This document shows, piece after piece, positions 1-13,174 of a stretch of 64,000 bases of DNA (positions are counted from its first letter, which is position 1; each line of letters starts with the position of its first letter). The position numbers and the translations under genes are program-made. The notes under the pieces were generated by a model, which was not told where the DNA came from, did not search any database, and worked only from the letters and a program-made list of their open reading frames with translations. The stretch lies in the NCBI GenBank assembly GCA_947259925.1, contig CAMYOG010000002.1, positions 98,006 to 162,005 of the forward strand, given 5' to 3'. This DNA is from Thermoanaerobaculia bacterium. Its GTDB lineage: Bacteria > Acidobacteriota > Thermoanaerobaculia > Multivoradales > JAHEKO01.

Positions 1-854
1 TCGCTGACGACGCCCATTCGTGCTCGCTTGAGCAGCGCGGCCACCTTCCGGAAGTAGGGCTCGGGATAGAGGCACATGGCACGTGCATGGTGGGCGAGGC
101 AGCGCCCCTCCCAGCCGGTGGCGATCGCCTTGCTGGCGAACATCTCGAGCGTCCGGAGTCCGGGATCGCCGGCATCGTCGACCAGCATCGAGATGTCGGC
201 GTCGAACGCCCGGGCGATATCGAACATCTCGTCGATGTGCCGCCGTTCATCCGTCTCGGTGTACTCGATCCACGGGATGCCACCGACGACGTCGGCACCG
301 AGCTCCATCGCCTGAGCGACCAGGTCGGCCGCACCCGGCTCGCGCACCACGCCGTCCTGGGGAAAGGCCACGACCTGCAGATCGACCAGCCCGGCGAACT
401 CCCGCTTGGCTCGCAGGAGCGCCCGGACTCCGGTCAGGCCGGCCTTCAGGTCGACGTCGGCGAAGGCGCGGATGTGGGTGTTGCCGTAGCGCGCCGCGAG
501 CCGCAGGGCGCGACGGACGTTGGGGAGGATCCAGCGCTCGTCGTAGGCCTCCTTGACTCGCGCCGCCAGCTCGATCGCGCTCATCGCGGCGCCCATCTGA
601 CCGCCGTGATAGGCCTCCAACGAGCCCGCGTCGAGCATCGAGAGGGTGTAGACCTTGTCGAGATGGAGATGCGGGTTGACGAACGATTCGGTGACCAGGT
701 TGCCCTTGGCGTTGATCACCCGGCGTGGTCGCCCTTCGACCCGCCGGGCGATTCTCCGGATCTGACCCTCCGCTATGGCGACCTCGGCCAGGCTCTTGCG
801 CGACCGCAGGCGAGCGTTGCGGATGACGAGATCGTATGGCACCGGCCGCAGCAT
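1..854 (-). CDS. Amidohydrolase, cytosine deaminase-like (3' end outside window)
   Basis: The reading frame is open from an ATG at 854 down to the left edge, giving about 284 residues of a family that is usually 400 or more. The N-terminus (YDLVIRNARL) is the typical small beta-sandwich start of cyclic amidohydrolases. It is followed by NPHLHLDK near residue 65, the first metal-binding HxH of the CodA-like deaminase group. Later segments (HIRAFADVD, IPWIEYTE, LAHHARAM) match the conserved strands of that TIM barrel. Family members hydrolyse ring C-N bonds of cytosine, isocytosine or related heterocycles. Its place beside a carbamate kinase, XdhD and SsnA suggests a role in heterocycle nitrogen salvage (inference). 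The exact substrate cannot be told, and the C-terminal metal ligands are not in view. Confidence 0.75.
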   Translation of the reverse strand, partial: MLRPVPYDLVIRNARLRSRKSLAEVAIAEGQIRRIARRVEGRPRRVINAKGNLVTESFVNPHLHLDKVYTLSMLDAGSLEAYHGGQMGAAMSAIELAARVKEAYDERWILPNVRRALRLAARYGNTHIRAFADVDLKAGLTGVRALLRAKREFAGLVDLQVVAFPQDGVVREPGAADLVAQAMELGADVVGGIPWIEYTETDERRHIDEMFDIARAFDADISMLVDDAGDPGLRTLEMFASKAIATGWEGRCLAHHARAMCLYPEPYFRKVAALLKRARMGVVS

Positions 855-899
855 ACAACGCAGAATCGCGCCGCCGTGGCCACTGGTGTGCTAGGTTTC

Positions 900-989
900 G
901 TCTGTAGAGCCCAACTCATTCGAGGCAACACCAAGCCGCAGGCCGACGTGCCCGGCGTGACGGAGCCTGTCGGCGCTGTGACTACAGAC
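900..989. promoter_or_regulatory. 8-bp inverted repeat in the divergent leader before the caspase-like gene
   Basis: GTCTGTAG at 900-907 is perfectly repeated in inverted orientation as CTACAGAC at 982-989, immediately before the ribosome binding site AAGGAGGG (about 992-999) of the gene starting at 1006. The arms are 74 bp apart. The repeat could be an operator pair or the base of a leader RNA structure. An 8-bp match in a 150-bp region could also be chance. Confidence 0.25.
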
Positions 990-1005
990 CCAAGGAGGGC
1001 GTGTC

Positions 1006-1923
1006 ATGTCCAAGCGTGCGCTGATCATCGGTATCAACCAATTCGCCACCGTCTCCCCGCTCAGGGGATGCGTCAACGACACCCTTGCGATCAAGGACCT
1101 CTTGAGCCGCTACTATGGCTTCGAGGACATCAAGATCCTGACCGACGCCGAGGCGAAGGCCGCGGCGATCAAGGACCACCTCGAGAACTGGCTGTTCAGC
1201 GACTACGCCGGCGACGGCAGCGACGTCCGGCTGTTCCACTTCTCCAGCCACGGCACCCAGGTGCCCGACCAGGGCGACGACGAGTGGGAGTGCAAGGACG
1301 AGGTGATCGTCCCCTACGACCACGACTGGGGCGATCCGTTCCGCGACGACGACCTGCGGGCGATCTTCGACCAGGTGCCTGAGAACGTCAGCTTCACCTT
1401 CATCGCCGACTGCTGTCACAGCGGCAGCATTCAGCGCGCGGTGCTCGACGACGACGTCGAGTTCAGCCCGCGCTTCATCCCGCCGCCGGACGAGATGACG
1501 CGCCAGATCGAGGAGAACATCGCCAAGCGGGATGCGGCGGCCGAGTCGTACATCTCGGAGAACCTGGTCGCGGAGCTGCTGGCGCTGCCGGAAGGGGAGC
1601 GCGCCACGAGGATGCAGGAGACCGTGAAGAAGCTGCTCGACAGCTATCGCGACAACCGCTACCAGATGACCTCGGTCGACCGGCACGTTCTGCTGGCGGC
1701 GTGCCAGGACAAGCAGACCGCGGCCGACGCTCACATCGACGACGACTATCGAGGCGCCTTCACCTGGTCACTGACCCAGGCGATCAACGGCGCCAACGGC
1801 GATCTGACCCTGGCAGAGCTGATCAGCAACGCGGGCAACGCCATCCGCAGGTACGAGCAGATCCCGCAGCTCGAGTGCCCCGACCACCTGCGGGACCGGA
1901 AGTTCCTGGCGTCGCTGGCCTGA
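1006..1923 (+). CDS. Caspase-family peptidase (type I metacaspase-like, C14)
   Basis: This 305-residue protein starts with KRALIIGIN, the usual first strand of bacterial caspase-fold proteins. The catalytic dyad is visible: His82 in FSSHGTQ and Cys137 in ADCCHSGS. Both motifs match the p20 subunit of metacaspases, which cleave after Arg or Lys. Acidic stretches around residues 88-116 could bind calcium, as in other metacaspases. There is no signal peptide or membrane segment. The start ATG follows a strong AAGGAGGG with good spacing. The next gene begins 10 bp downstream and encodes a membrane protein, so the two are probably co-transcribed. The physiological role is not known; programmed death, stress response or defence are possibilities only. 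Confidence 0.88.
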   Translation: MSKRALIIGINQFATVSPLRGCVNDTLAIKDLLSRYYGFEDIKILTDAEAKAAAIKDHLENWLFSDYAGDGSDVRLFHFSSHGTQVPDQGDDEWECKDEVIVPYDHDWGDPFRDDDLRAIFDQVPENVSFTFIADCCHSGSIQRAVLDDDVEFSPRFIPPPDEMTRQIEENIAKRDAAAESYISENLVAELLALPEGERATRMQETVKKLLDSYRDNRYQMTSVDRHVLLAACQDKQTAADAHIDDDYRGAFTWSLTQAINGANGDLTLAELISNAGNAIRRYEQIPQLECPDHLRDRKFLASLA

Positions 1924-1933
1924 GGGTGGAGTG

Positions 1934-2650
1934 ATGTCCGCGCTCTGGGCCGCGACCCTCTTTCTGGCTGCCAACGTCGTCGCGCTCTTTCTCGTCTACC
2001 GGGCCAGCCCGCCACAGCCGACCGCGTTCCCGGAGATCGAGCCGCCGACTGCCGGCTCGGGAACGCTCGATCCGGTGCACGTCCTGGGCTGGGAGTACGA
2101 CTACATCCGGAACACCGCCACCGAGGCGATGCAGGACCGCCACACGATGGTCAACTTCTACTTGCTGGTCACGGGTGGGGTTGCGACCGGTGTGCTGACG
2201 ATCTTCGGCGCCCAGCACCTCGACAATCGGCTCGGCACCCTGCTGCTCTGGCTCTACTGCGGAGTCGGCTGGCTCTACTTCCTGAAGCTCGTCAAGCTCC
2301 GCAGGTCGTGGGGCGAGAGCGCGGCGGCGATGTCGCAGATCAAGGAGTTCTGCATGCGGAACGCGAAGGGGGTCGCGGCCGAGCGGCTCCGGAGCGCCTT
2401 TCTGTGGAGTGGACAGAGTGTTCCGGAACCGGCCAAGCGCTGGACCGTGTTCTTCTACTCGGCGATGCTGGTTGCCTATCTCGACAGCGTCGCCTTCGTC
2501 GTCGGTGCATTGATGCTGCGCAACGAGCTGCCGGAGCCCACCGGGTTCGCCGGTCTGCTCGGTCTCGGCGTGCTATTCTTCGCGCTCCACGTAGCGTTCT
2601 ACCAGCTACTACTGGCGCCCAAGCAAGGTCCCGCGGCGGGCGAGGGGTAA
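1934..2650 (+). CDS. Membrane protein, partner of the caspase-like gene
   Basis: I do not recognise the family of this 238-residue protein. It shows about five hydrophobic segments: residues 3-23, 70-92 (FYLLVTGGVATGVL), 100-120 (LLLWLYCGVGWLYFLKL), 175-197 and 208-230. A roughly 50-residue polar part lies between the first and second. ATG 1934 is preferred over the adjacent GTG 1931 because GAGGG lies 7 bp before it. It sits 10 bp after the metacaspase stop codon, which suggests a membrane-anchored or regulated protease pair. Nothing in the sequence indicates transport or enzymatic activity. Confidence 0.7.
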   Translation: MSALWAATLFLAANVVALFLVYRASPPQPTAFPEIEPPTAGSGTLDPVHVLGWEYDYIRNTATEAMQDRHTMVNFYLLVTGGVATGVLTIFGAQHLDNRLGTLLLWLYCGVGWLYFLKLVKLRRSWGESAAAMSQIKEFCMRNAKGVAAERLRSAFLWSGQSVPEPAKRWTVFFYSAMLVAYLDSVAFVVGALMLRNELPEPTGFAGLLGLGVLFFALHVAFYQLLLAPKQGPAAGEG

Positions 2651-2687
2651 CGCCCGTGCCGCGTCGAGGGTGGAAGCTCGATTCCCG

Positions 2688-3311
2688 ATGCAGAACGACG
2701 CCGAGAACGGCGAGCCTCTGGTCCAGATCCTGGAGCGGCACGAAGACTACGCCTTCGGGCGGCTCTTCCGCATAGTCCGCGCGGTTCTCAGCTTTCGGCG
2801 GTTCGACGGCCGGATGGCCGCGCCGCAGACCCGCATCAGCTTCGAGCGTGGCGACTCCGTCGGCGTCCTGCTGCACGATCCGGACGCCGACGTCGTGGTG
2901 CTGGTGAACCAGTTCAGGTACCCGGTCTACGAGAGCCTCGAAAGCGAGGACGACCCTCGGCGCGCCTGGATCCTCGAGACGGTAGCCGGCGTCAAGGGAG
3001 AGGACGACGCTCCGGCGGTCGCCAACCGCGAGATGCTCGAGGAAGCGGGCTATCGGGTCGACGGCCCGCTCGAGCCGATGGGAGTCTTCTACGTCAGCCC
3101 GGGCGGCACCTCGGAGCGGATCCATCTCTTCCTCGGTCGGGTCGATCACCTCGAGCCGGACGAGCGCGGCGGCGGGCTCGAAGACGAGGGTGAGGACATC
3201 CAGGTCGTGGCCTTGCCGTTCGCCCGCGCGATGGAGATGATCGAGTCGGGCGAGATCCGCGACGCCAAGACCATCATCGCGCTCCAGCAGTTGGCGTTGA
3301 TGCGGCGTTAG
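2688..3311 (+). CDS. NUDIX hydrolase, NudK / ADP-ribose pyrophosphatase type
   Basis: The 207-residue protein contains a NUDIX box around REMLEEAGY, preceded by ETVAGVKGED. The spacing is one residue shorter than the textbook box, as in NudK-type enzymes. The GGTSERIHLFLG segment that follows is typical of the ADP-ribose/GDP-mannose pyrophosphatase subgroup. Such enzymes cleave nucleoside diphosphate-linked sugars to a nucleoside monophosphate and a sugar phosphate with Mg2+. ATG 2688 is chosen because GGAAG lies upstream; an in-frame GTG at 2670 would add six residues. It ends 6 bp from the convergent carbamate kinase gene. The substrate cannot be fixed from sequence alone. Confidence 0.85.
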   Translation: MQNDAENGEPLVQILERHEDYAFGRLFRIVRAVLSFRRFDGRMAAPQTRISFERGDSVGVLLHDPDADVVVLVNQFRYPVYESLESEDDPRRAWILETVAGVKGEDDAPAVANREMLEEAGYRVDGPLEPMGVFYVSPGGTSERIHLFLGRVDHLEPDERGGGLEDEGEDIQVVALPFARAMEMIESGEIRDAKTIIALQQLALMRR

Positions 3312-3317
3312 GCCGCC

Positions 3318-4271
3318 TCAGTCGGCGACGATCCGGGTGCCGGCCTCACCGGCGATCGCCCGCGGCAGGTTGGGCGGGTCGGTCACGATACCGGTGCCAC
3401 CGCTCGCGCTGACGTAGTCGATCAGCGCCTCGACCTTGGGGCCCATGCTGCCGGCGGCGAAGTGCCCCTCGGCATGGTAGCTCCTGGCCTCCGAGACGGT
3501 CAGGCGATCCAGCCACCGCTGCTCGGGCGTGTTGAAATGGATCGCGATCCTCTCGACCGCGGTCGAGATCAGCATCAGCTCGGCTCCCAACCCCTCGGCC
3601 ACCAGTCCCGAGGCGTAGTCCTTGTCGACGACCGCTTCGACACCCCTGAGGTTGCCGTCGTCGTCGACCAGCACCGGCAGACCGCCACCGCCGCACGCGA
3701 TGACCACGTTGCCCGCGGTCACCAGATCGCGGATGATCTCCAGCTCCAGCACCGCGCGCGGGCGCGGCGAGGCCACCACGCGCCGCCAGCCGCGGCCGGA
3801 GTCCTCGATGACCTTCCAGCCGCGCTCGCTCGAGCTCCTGCGGGCGGTCGCCTCGTCCATGTACGGCCCGATCGGCTTGGTCGGGCGTGCGAGATCGGGG
3901 TCGTCGCGATCGATCAGCACCTGGGTCACGAGCGCCACCGGCCGGACGTCCATGCGGCGGTGCCGGAACTCGTTGAGCAGCGAGCGCTGGAACATGTAGC
4001 CGATCGATCCCTGGGTGTTGGAGGTGGCGTAGTTCATCGGGATCGGCGGCACCTCCGGAGCACCGAGCTCGGAGCGGCGCAGGATGAAGCCGACCTGGGG
4101 TCCGTTGCCGTGCGTGATCACCACCCGCCAGCCCTCGGCCACCATGCTGGCGATGTAGCCCGCGGTGACCGCGGCGGTCTCGGCCTGATCGGGGATCGCG
4201 ACGTGCTCGGCGTCGGTGATCAAGGAGTTGCCGCCGACTGCGACGACCGCCAGCTTACCTCCGACGCTCAT
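3318..4271 (-). CDS. arcC: Carbamate kinase
   Basis: This 317-residue protein has the usual carbamate kinase length and motifs: VVAVGGNSL at the N-terminus, THGNGPQVG near residue 55, IACGGGGLPV and VDKDYASG in the C-terminal half. The enzyme transfers phosphate from carbamoyl phosphate to ADP, giving ATP, CO2 and ammonia. In the E. coli purine/heterocycle cluster the paralogue YqeA plays this part. Here the neighbours XdhD, SsnA and the amidohydrolase suggest the same energy-yielding step at the end of purine breakdown (inference). It is the last gene of the minus-strand group with the gene at 4297-4677 and gdhA, with a gap of 25 bp. Confidence 0.93.
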   Translation of the reverse strand: MSVGGKLAVVAVGGNSLITDAEHVAIPDQAETAAVTAGYIASMVAEGWRVVITHGNGPQVGFILRRSELGAPEVPPIPMNYATSNTQGSIGYMFQRSLLNEFRHRRMDVRPVALVTQVLIDRDDPDLARPTKPIGPYMDEATARRSSSERGWKVIEDSGRGWRRVVASPRPRAVLELEIIRDLVTAGNVVIACGGGGLPVLVDDDGNLRGVEAVVDKDYASGLVAEGLGAELMLISTAVERIAIHFNTPEQRWLDRLTVSEARSYHAEGHFAAGSMGPKVEALIDYVSASGGTGIVTDPPNLPRAIAGEAGTRIVAD

Positions 4272-4296
4272 CCGGTCCTCGGCTCGACTCCGCCAA

Positions 4297-4677
4297 TCAG
4301 GATTGCAGGATCTTCCGGGCGGCGTCGAGCGCTTCGCTCGGGTCGACCAGGGTGACGAAGTCGGGCAGCTCGCCGCCGAGGACGCGGGTGGCGTCCTCGT
4401 GCATCTCGCGCGGGACTTCGACCAGGAGGGGCATCTCGTAGATCCGGCAGACGTGGAAGATGTCCTGGTAGGTCGTCACCGCTCCGGCCGGCGCGAAGAT
4501 CTTGTGCAGATAGGCAACCAGGAGGTCGAAGCGGCTCCCTTCGTGCACGCTCCGGACGTGCCGGCCGTGGCTGTCGAAACCGTTGGAGACCGGGAAGGTG
4601 TCGCAGCCGAGGCAGATCAATCCGGTCAGGAGCTTGGGGTCGGTTCCTTCGAAGTACCCAACGGACTGCCTGCTCAC
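4297..4677 (-). CDS. Conserved-looking small protein of unknown function
   Basis: I do not recognise this 126-residue protein. It is soluble, with no signal or membrane segment. It contains ICLGCDTFP near residue 20 and a His-rich stretch (GFDSHGRHVRSVHEGS) near residue 33, followed by an alternating helix/strand pattern ending in a helix (SEALDAARKIL). The two Cys and several His could bind a metal. It lies 16 bp after gdhA and 25 bp before arcC on the same strand, so it is almost certainly co-transcribed with nitrogen-metabolism genes. Its codon use matches its neighbours. A small subunit or accessory factor for the purine pathway is possible but unproven. Confidence 0.7.
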   Translation of the reverse strand: MSRQSVGYFEGTDPKLLTGLICLGCDTFPVSNGFDSHGRHVRSVHEGSRFDLLVAYLHKIFAPAGAVTTYQDIFHVCRIYEMPLLVEVPREMHEDATRVLGGELPDFVTLVDPSEALDAARKILQS

Positions 4678-4693
4678 CTTTGCCTCTCAAGCA

Positions 4694-6073
<1,380 letters not shown>

Positions 6074-6154
6074 CTACAGATCCTATAGAGGTTGGTGCAG
6101 CCGTGTCACCAGATTGCACGCTCCGGTAACAGTGAGGTACTGTCCCGAGGATCG

Positions 6155-8785
<2,631 letters not shown>

Positions 8786-8793
8786 GGACGGGT

Positions 8794-10023
8794 GTGGTAT
8801 CGCCCGCTACAGACGTGCGGCCCCTGGTGCTCGGACCGGATCGGCACGGTCGGGTCCTCGAGCTCGAAGGCGGCAGGGTGCGCGGCTTCGGCTCGACCAC
8901 CGTCGACGGCACCGAAGCGCTCGACTGCTCGGGTGCCGAGATCCGGCCGGGCGGCGTCAACGCCCACACCCACATCTACAGCGGCCTGGCACCCCTCGGC
9001 ATGCCACCGCCCGAGCCGCCGCCCGAGAACTTCGTGCAGATCCTCGAGCGCGTCTGGTGGCTGCTCGATCGGGCGCTCGACCGCGACAGCCTGCGCGCCT
9101 CGGCGCGCTACTACGTGGCGGAGTCGCTGCTCGCCGGTACGACGACGCTGGTCGACCATCACGAGTCGCCCGAGTTCATCGAAGGCTCGCTCGACGTTCT
9201 GGCCGACGCCTGTGACGAGCTAGGGATGCGGGCCGCGCTCTGCTTCGGCGCCACCGAGCGCAACGGCGGGGGGACGGAGGCGCGGCGCGGACTCGAGGAG
9301 TGCGGCCGCTTCATCACCGAGAACAAGCGCGATCTGGTGATCGGACTGGTCGGTCTCCACGCGTCGTTCACGGTCTCTGACGCCACCATCGAGTGGGCCG
9401 GGAGGATGTGCGCCGAGCTCGACAGCCGGGTCCACGTCCACGTCGCCGAGGACGTAGCCGACGTCAACGACGCGCGCCGGCGGGGCTTCGCCGGGCCGTT
9501 CGAGCGGCTCCTGGATCTGGGTGGTCTGCCCGCGGGGTCGCTCATGGCACACGGCGTCCACCTCGACCGCTCCCAGGTCGAGCGGGTTGCCGAGAACGGC
9601 CTCTGGCTGATGCAGAACCCGCGCTCGAACAGCGGCAACAAGGTCGGCTATCCGCCGGCCCTGAGCGCCAGTCCGCGGGTCGCCATGGGTACCGACGGCT
9701 ATCCGTCGCGGCTCGACGAAGAGGCCGAGGCGCTGCGCCACGAGGCTAGCGCGCACGGCGACGACCCGGCAGCGGTCGAAGCCCGAATTGCCGCTGGCCA
9801 CGCGCTCGCCGCGGAGCTGTTCGGAGGCCAGTTCGCGCCGCTCGCCGAGGCTGGCGCCGGTGATGCGATCGTCGTCGGCGACGACGGGGTGCGGCACGTC
9901 GTCGTCGGCGGCCGCAAGGTGGTCGAGGACGGCCGCTTGCTCACCGGCGACGTAGACGAGATCCGCGCCGAGGCGGCCGCCGCCGCACCCGGTCTGTGGG
10001 AGAGAATGATAGCGCTGCGGTAG
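8794..10023 (+). CDS. ssnA: SsnA-like aminohydrolase
   Basis: The 409-residue protein shows all metal-site blocks of the amidohydrolase superfamily: NAHTHIYSG near residue 56, HVHVAED near 212, MAHGVHL near 250, and MGTDGYPSR near 298 with the catalytic aspartate. The order and wording match SsnA/chlorohydrolase-type proteins. These accompany XdhD in the E. coli yge cluster and act on purine-derived rings. A GTG start is used 8 bp after the xdhD stop, with GGGACGG just before it. The PLP-enzyme gene follows after 15 bp. Assignment to SsnA rather than guanine deaminase or atrazine chlorohydrolase rests partly on gene context. Confidence 0.85.
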   Translation: MVSPATDVRPLVLGPDRHGRVLELEGGRVRGFGSTTVDGTEALDCSGAEIRPGGVNAHTHIYSGLAPLGMPPPEPPPENFVQILERVWWLLDRALDRDSLRASARYYVAESLLAGTTTLVDHHESPEFIEGSLDVLADACDELGMRAALCFGATERNGGGTEARRGLEECGRFITENKRDLVIGLVGLHASFTVSDATIEWAGRMCAELDSRVHVHVAEDVADVNDARRRGFAGPFERLLDLGGLPAGSLMAHGVHLDRSQVERVAENGLWLMQNPRSNSGNKVGYPPALSASPRVAMGTDGYPSRLDEEAEALRHEASAHGDDPAAVEARIAAGHALAAELFGGQFAPLAEAGAGDAIVVGDDGVRHVVVGGRKVVEDGRLLTGDVDEIRAEAAAAAPGLWERMIALR

Positions 10024-10038
10024 GGAGGGCACAGCCGA

Positions 10039-11531
<1,493 letters not shown>

Positions 11532-11532
<1 letters not shown>

Positions 11533-13001
11533 TGCCCGCGATCGAGTCGTCGCTCGCCTGTACCGGCTGCGGATGCCGGATCGCGGCCGACGAGCGGCAG
11601 CCGTTCCGGTGTCCCGAGGCACGTCTCGAGGACGACGTAGACCACGTCCTGCGCCGGCGCCTGAGGGTCTCCGAGGAGTCGCGCAAGCCGCTCGGCCAGG
11701 CGTTCACGAGCGCCGAGCCGAACCCGTTCCTGAGATACCGGCAGCTCCTGCACAGCTACCAGACCGCTCGTGCCTGGGGGATGCCGGACAGCGACTTCTG
11801 CGATCTGATCCGGGGGATGGACGGGCGTGTCGCCGAGGTCGCCGGCATCGGCTTCCGGGAGACGCCACTCGTCTCGAGCCCGCCGCTGGCCGAGGAGCTC
11901 GGCTGCGCGGAGCTCTGGATCAAGGACGAGACCGGCAACGTCGGAGGCACCCACAAGGGTCGTCACCTGGCCGGAGTCATGATCTGGCTGCTGATGGAAG
12001 AGCGGCTGCGCCCCGGCGGACCGGTCGATCGCCAGCAGCTGGCGATCTCGAGCTGTGGCAACGCGGCGTTTGCGGCGACCCTGCTCGCCCGCGGCGTCGA
12101 CTGGCCGATCGACGTCTACGTACCGACGGACGCCGACGACGTCATCCTCGATCGGCTGTCGGCCGATGGCGTCGGCTTGCGGCAGTGCGAGCGCCGGCCC
12201 GGGGAGGCCGGCGACCCGTGTTACCTGCGCTTCTCGGAGGCGCTGGGTGAGGGCTCGCTGCCCTTCACCTGCCAGGGCCCGTCCAACGGCCTGGTGAGCG
12301 AAGGGGGTCAGACACTCGTCTGGGAGATCATTTCCGGCCTGCACGGCGCCGGCTCGAGGCTCGATCGGCTGCTGATTCAGACCGGCGGCGGCGCCCTGGC
12401 GGCAGCAGCTGTTCTCGGCTGGCGCGATGCGCGCCGGGTCCGCGACATCGGGCCGATGCCGGTTCTCCACGCGGTCCAGACCGGGGGAGCGGCGCCGCTG
12501 GTCCGCGCCTACGACGCGCTCGCTGCGCGCATCGCCTCGCGCCACCTCGGTTCGGGTGGGGCTACCGCGGGTAGCCCGGGGGAGCGTGCGGAGCTGGCGC
12601 ATCGCATCCGGGGCGGGGTCGACCCGGAGCTGGTGCAGGACGAGCTGCACTACGCGGCCTGCCACCGCTCGGAGTTCATGTGGCCCTGGGAAGAAGAGCC
12701 GCGGAGCATCGCCGACGCTATCCTCGACGACGAGACCTACGACTGGTTGACGGTCGTCTCCGGGATGCTCGAGAGCGGGGGCTTCCCGATCGTGGTCCCG
12801 GAAAAGCAGCTTGCCGAAGCCAACCGACTCGGACGCGCGCTCACCGACATCGACGTCAGCGACACCGGCTCCGCGGGGCTCGCGGGCGCCTTCGAGCTGG
12901 CCGCAGCCGGTCTCCTCCCCGCGACCGACCGGGTCGGCGTGCTCTTCTCCGGAGTGCGGTGGGCGAGCCAGCGACCCGACGCTGAGCGGGCCGACGGATG
13001 A
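11532..13001 (+). CDS. Threonine-synthase-like PLP enzyme (second of a tandem pair)
   Basis: The 489-residue protein begins with a Cys-rich segment (CTGCGCRIA, then FRCPEA) like the small zinc-ribbon head of some threonine synthases. Next come NVGGTHKGRH near residue 140 with the PLP lysine and ISSCGNAAFA near 175 as the asparagine loop. QTGGGALAAA near 285 is the phosphate-binding glycine loop. The start ATG overlaps the TGA of the preceding PLP gene. Threonine synthase itself is unlikely given the context with XdhD, SsnA and carbamate kinase. A lyase or ammonia-lyase acting on a diamino or hydroxy amino acid is more plausible, but that is inference. A truncated ORF starts within its stop codon (ATGA at 12998). 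Confidence 0.82.
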
Positions 13002-13174
13002 CCATCCGGCTCGAGGTCCGTGAGACCCCCGACTATCTCCGGATCGAGGTCGTCGGCGGCTGGACCGAGAGCAACGTGCTGGTCGCTACTCGCTGCGTCG
13101 ACCCGACTAGGGTGCCGCCAGCTCGCGCTCGAGCTGGTCGCTCGCGACGACCATCTCGACGAAGTGGGCGTTGA
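12998..13174 (+). pseudogene. Truncated STAS/SpoIIAA-like ORF
   Basis: An ATG overlaps the stop of the second PLP gene (ATGA). The first 27 or so residues (MTIRLEVRETPDYLRIEV, then GGWTESNV) look like the opening two strands of STAS/SpoIIAA-like proteins. After about residue 30 the frame becomes arginine-rich and merely mirrors the 3' end of the TPR gene on the other strand, stopping at 13174. The coupled start and coding-like beginning argue that a longer gene once followed PLP gene two. It appears to have been cut by a rearrangement that joined it to the convergent TPR gene. The residual 58-residue peptide is probably not functional. Confidence 0.45.
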
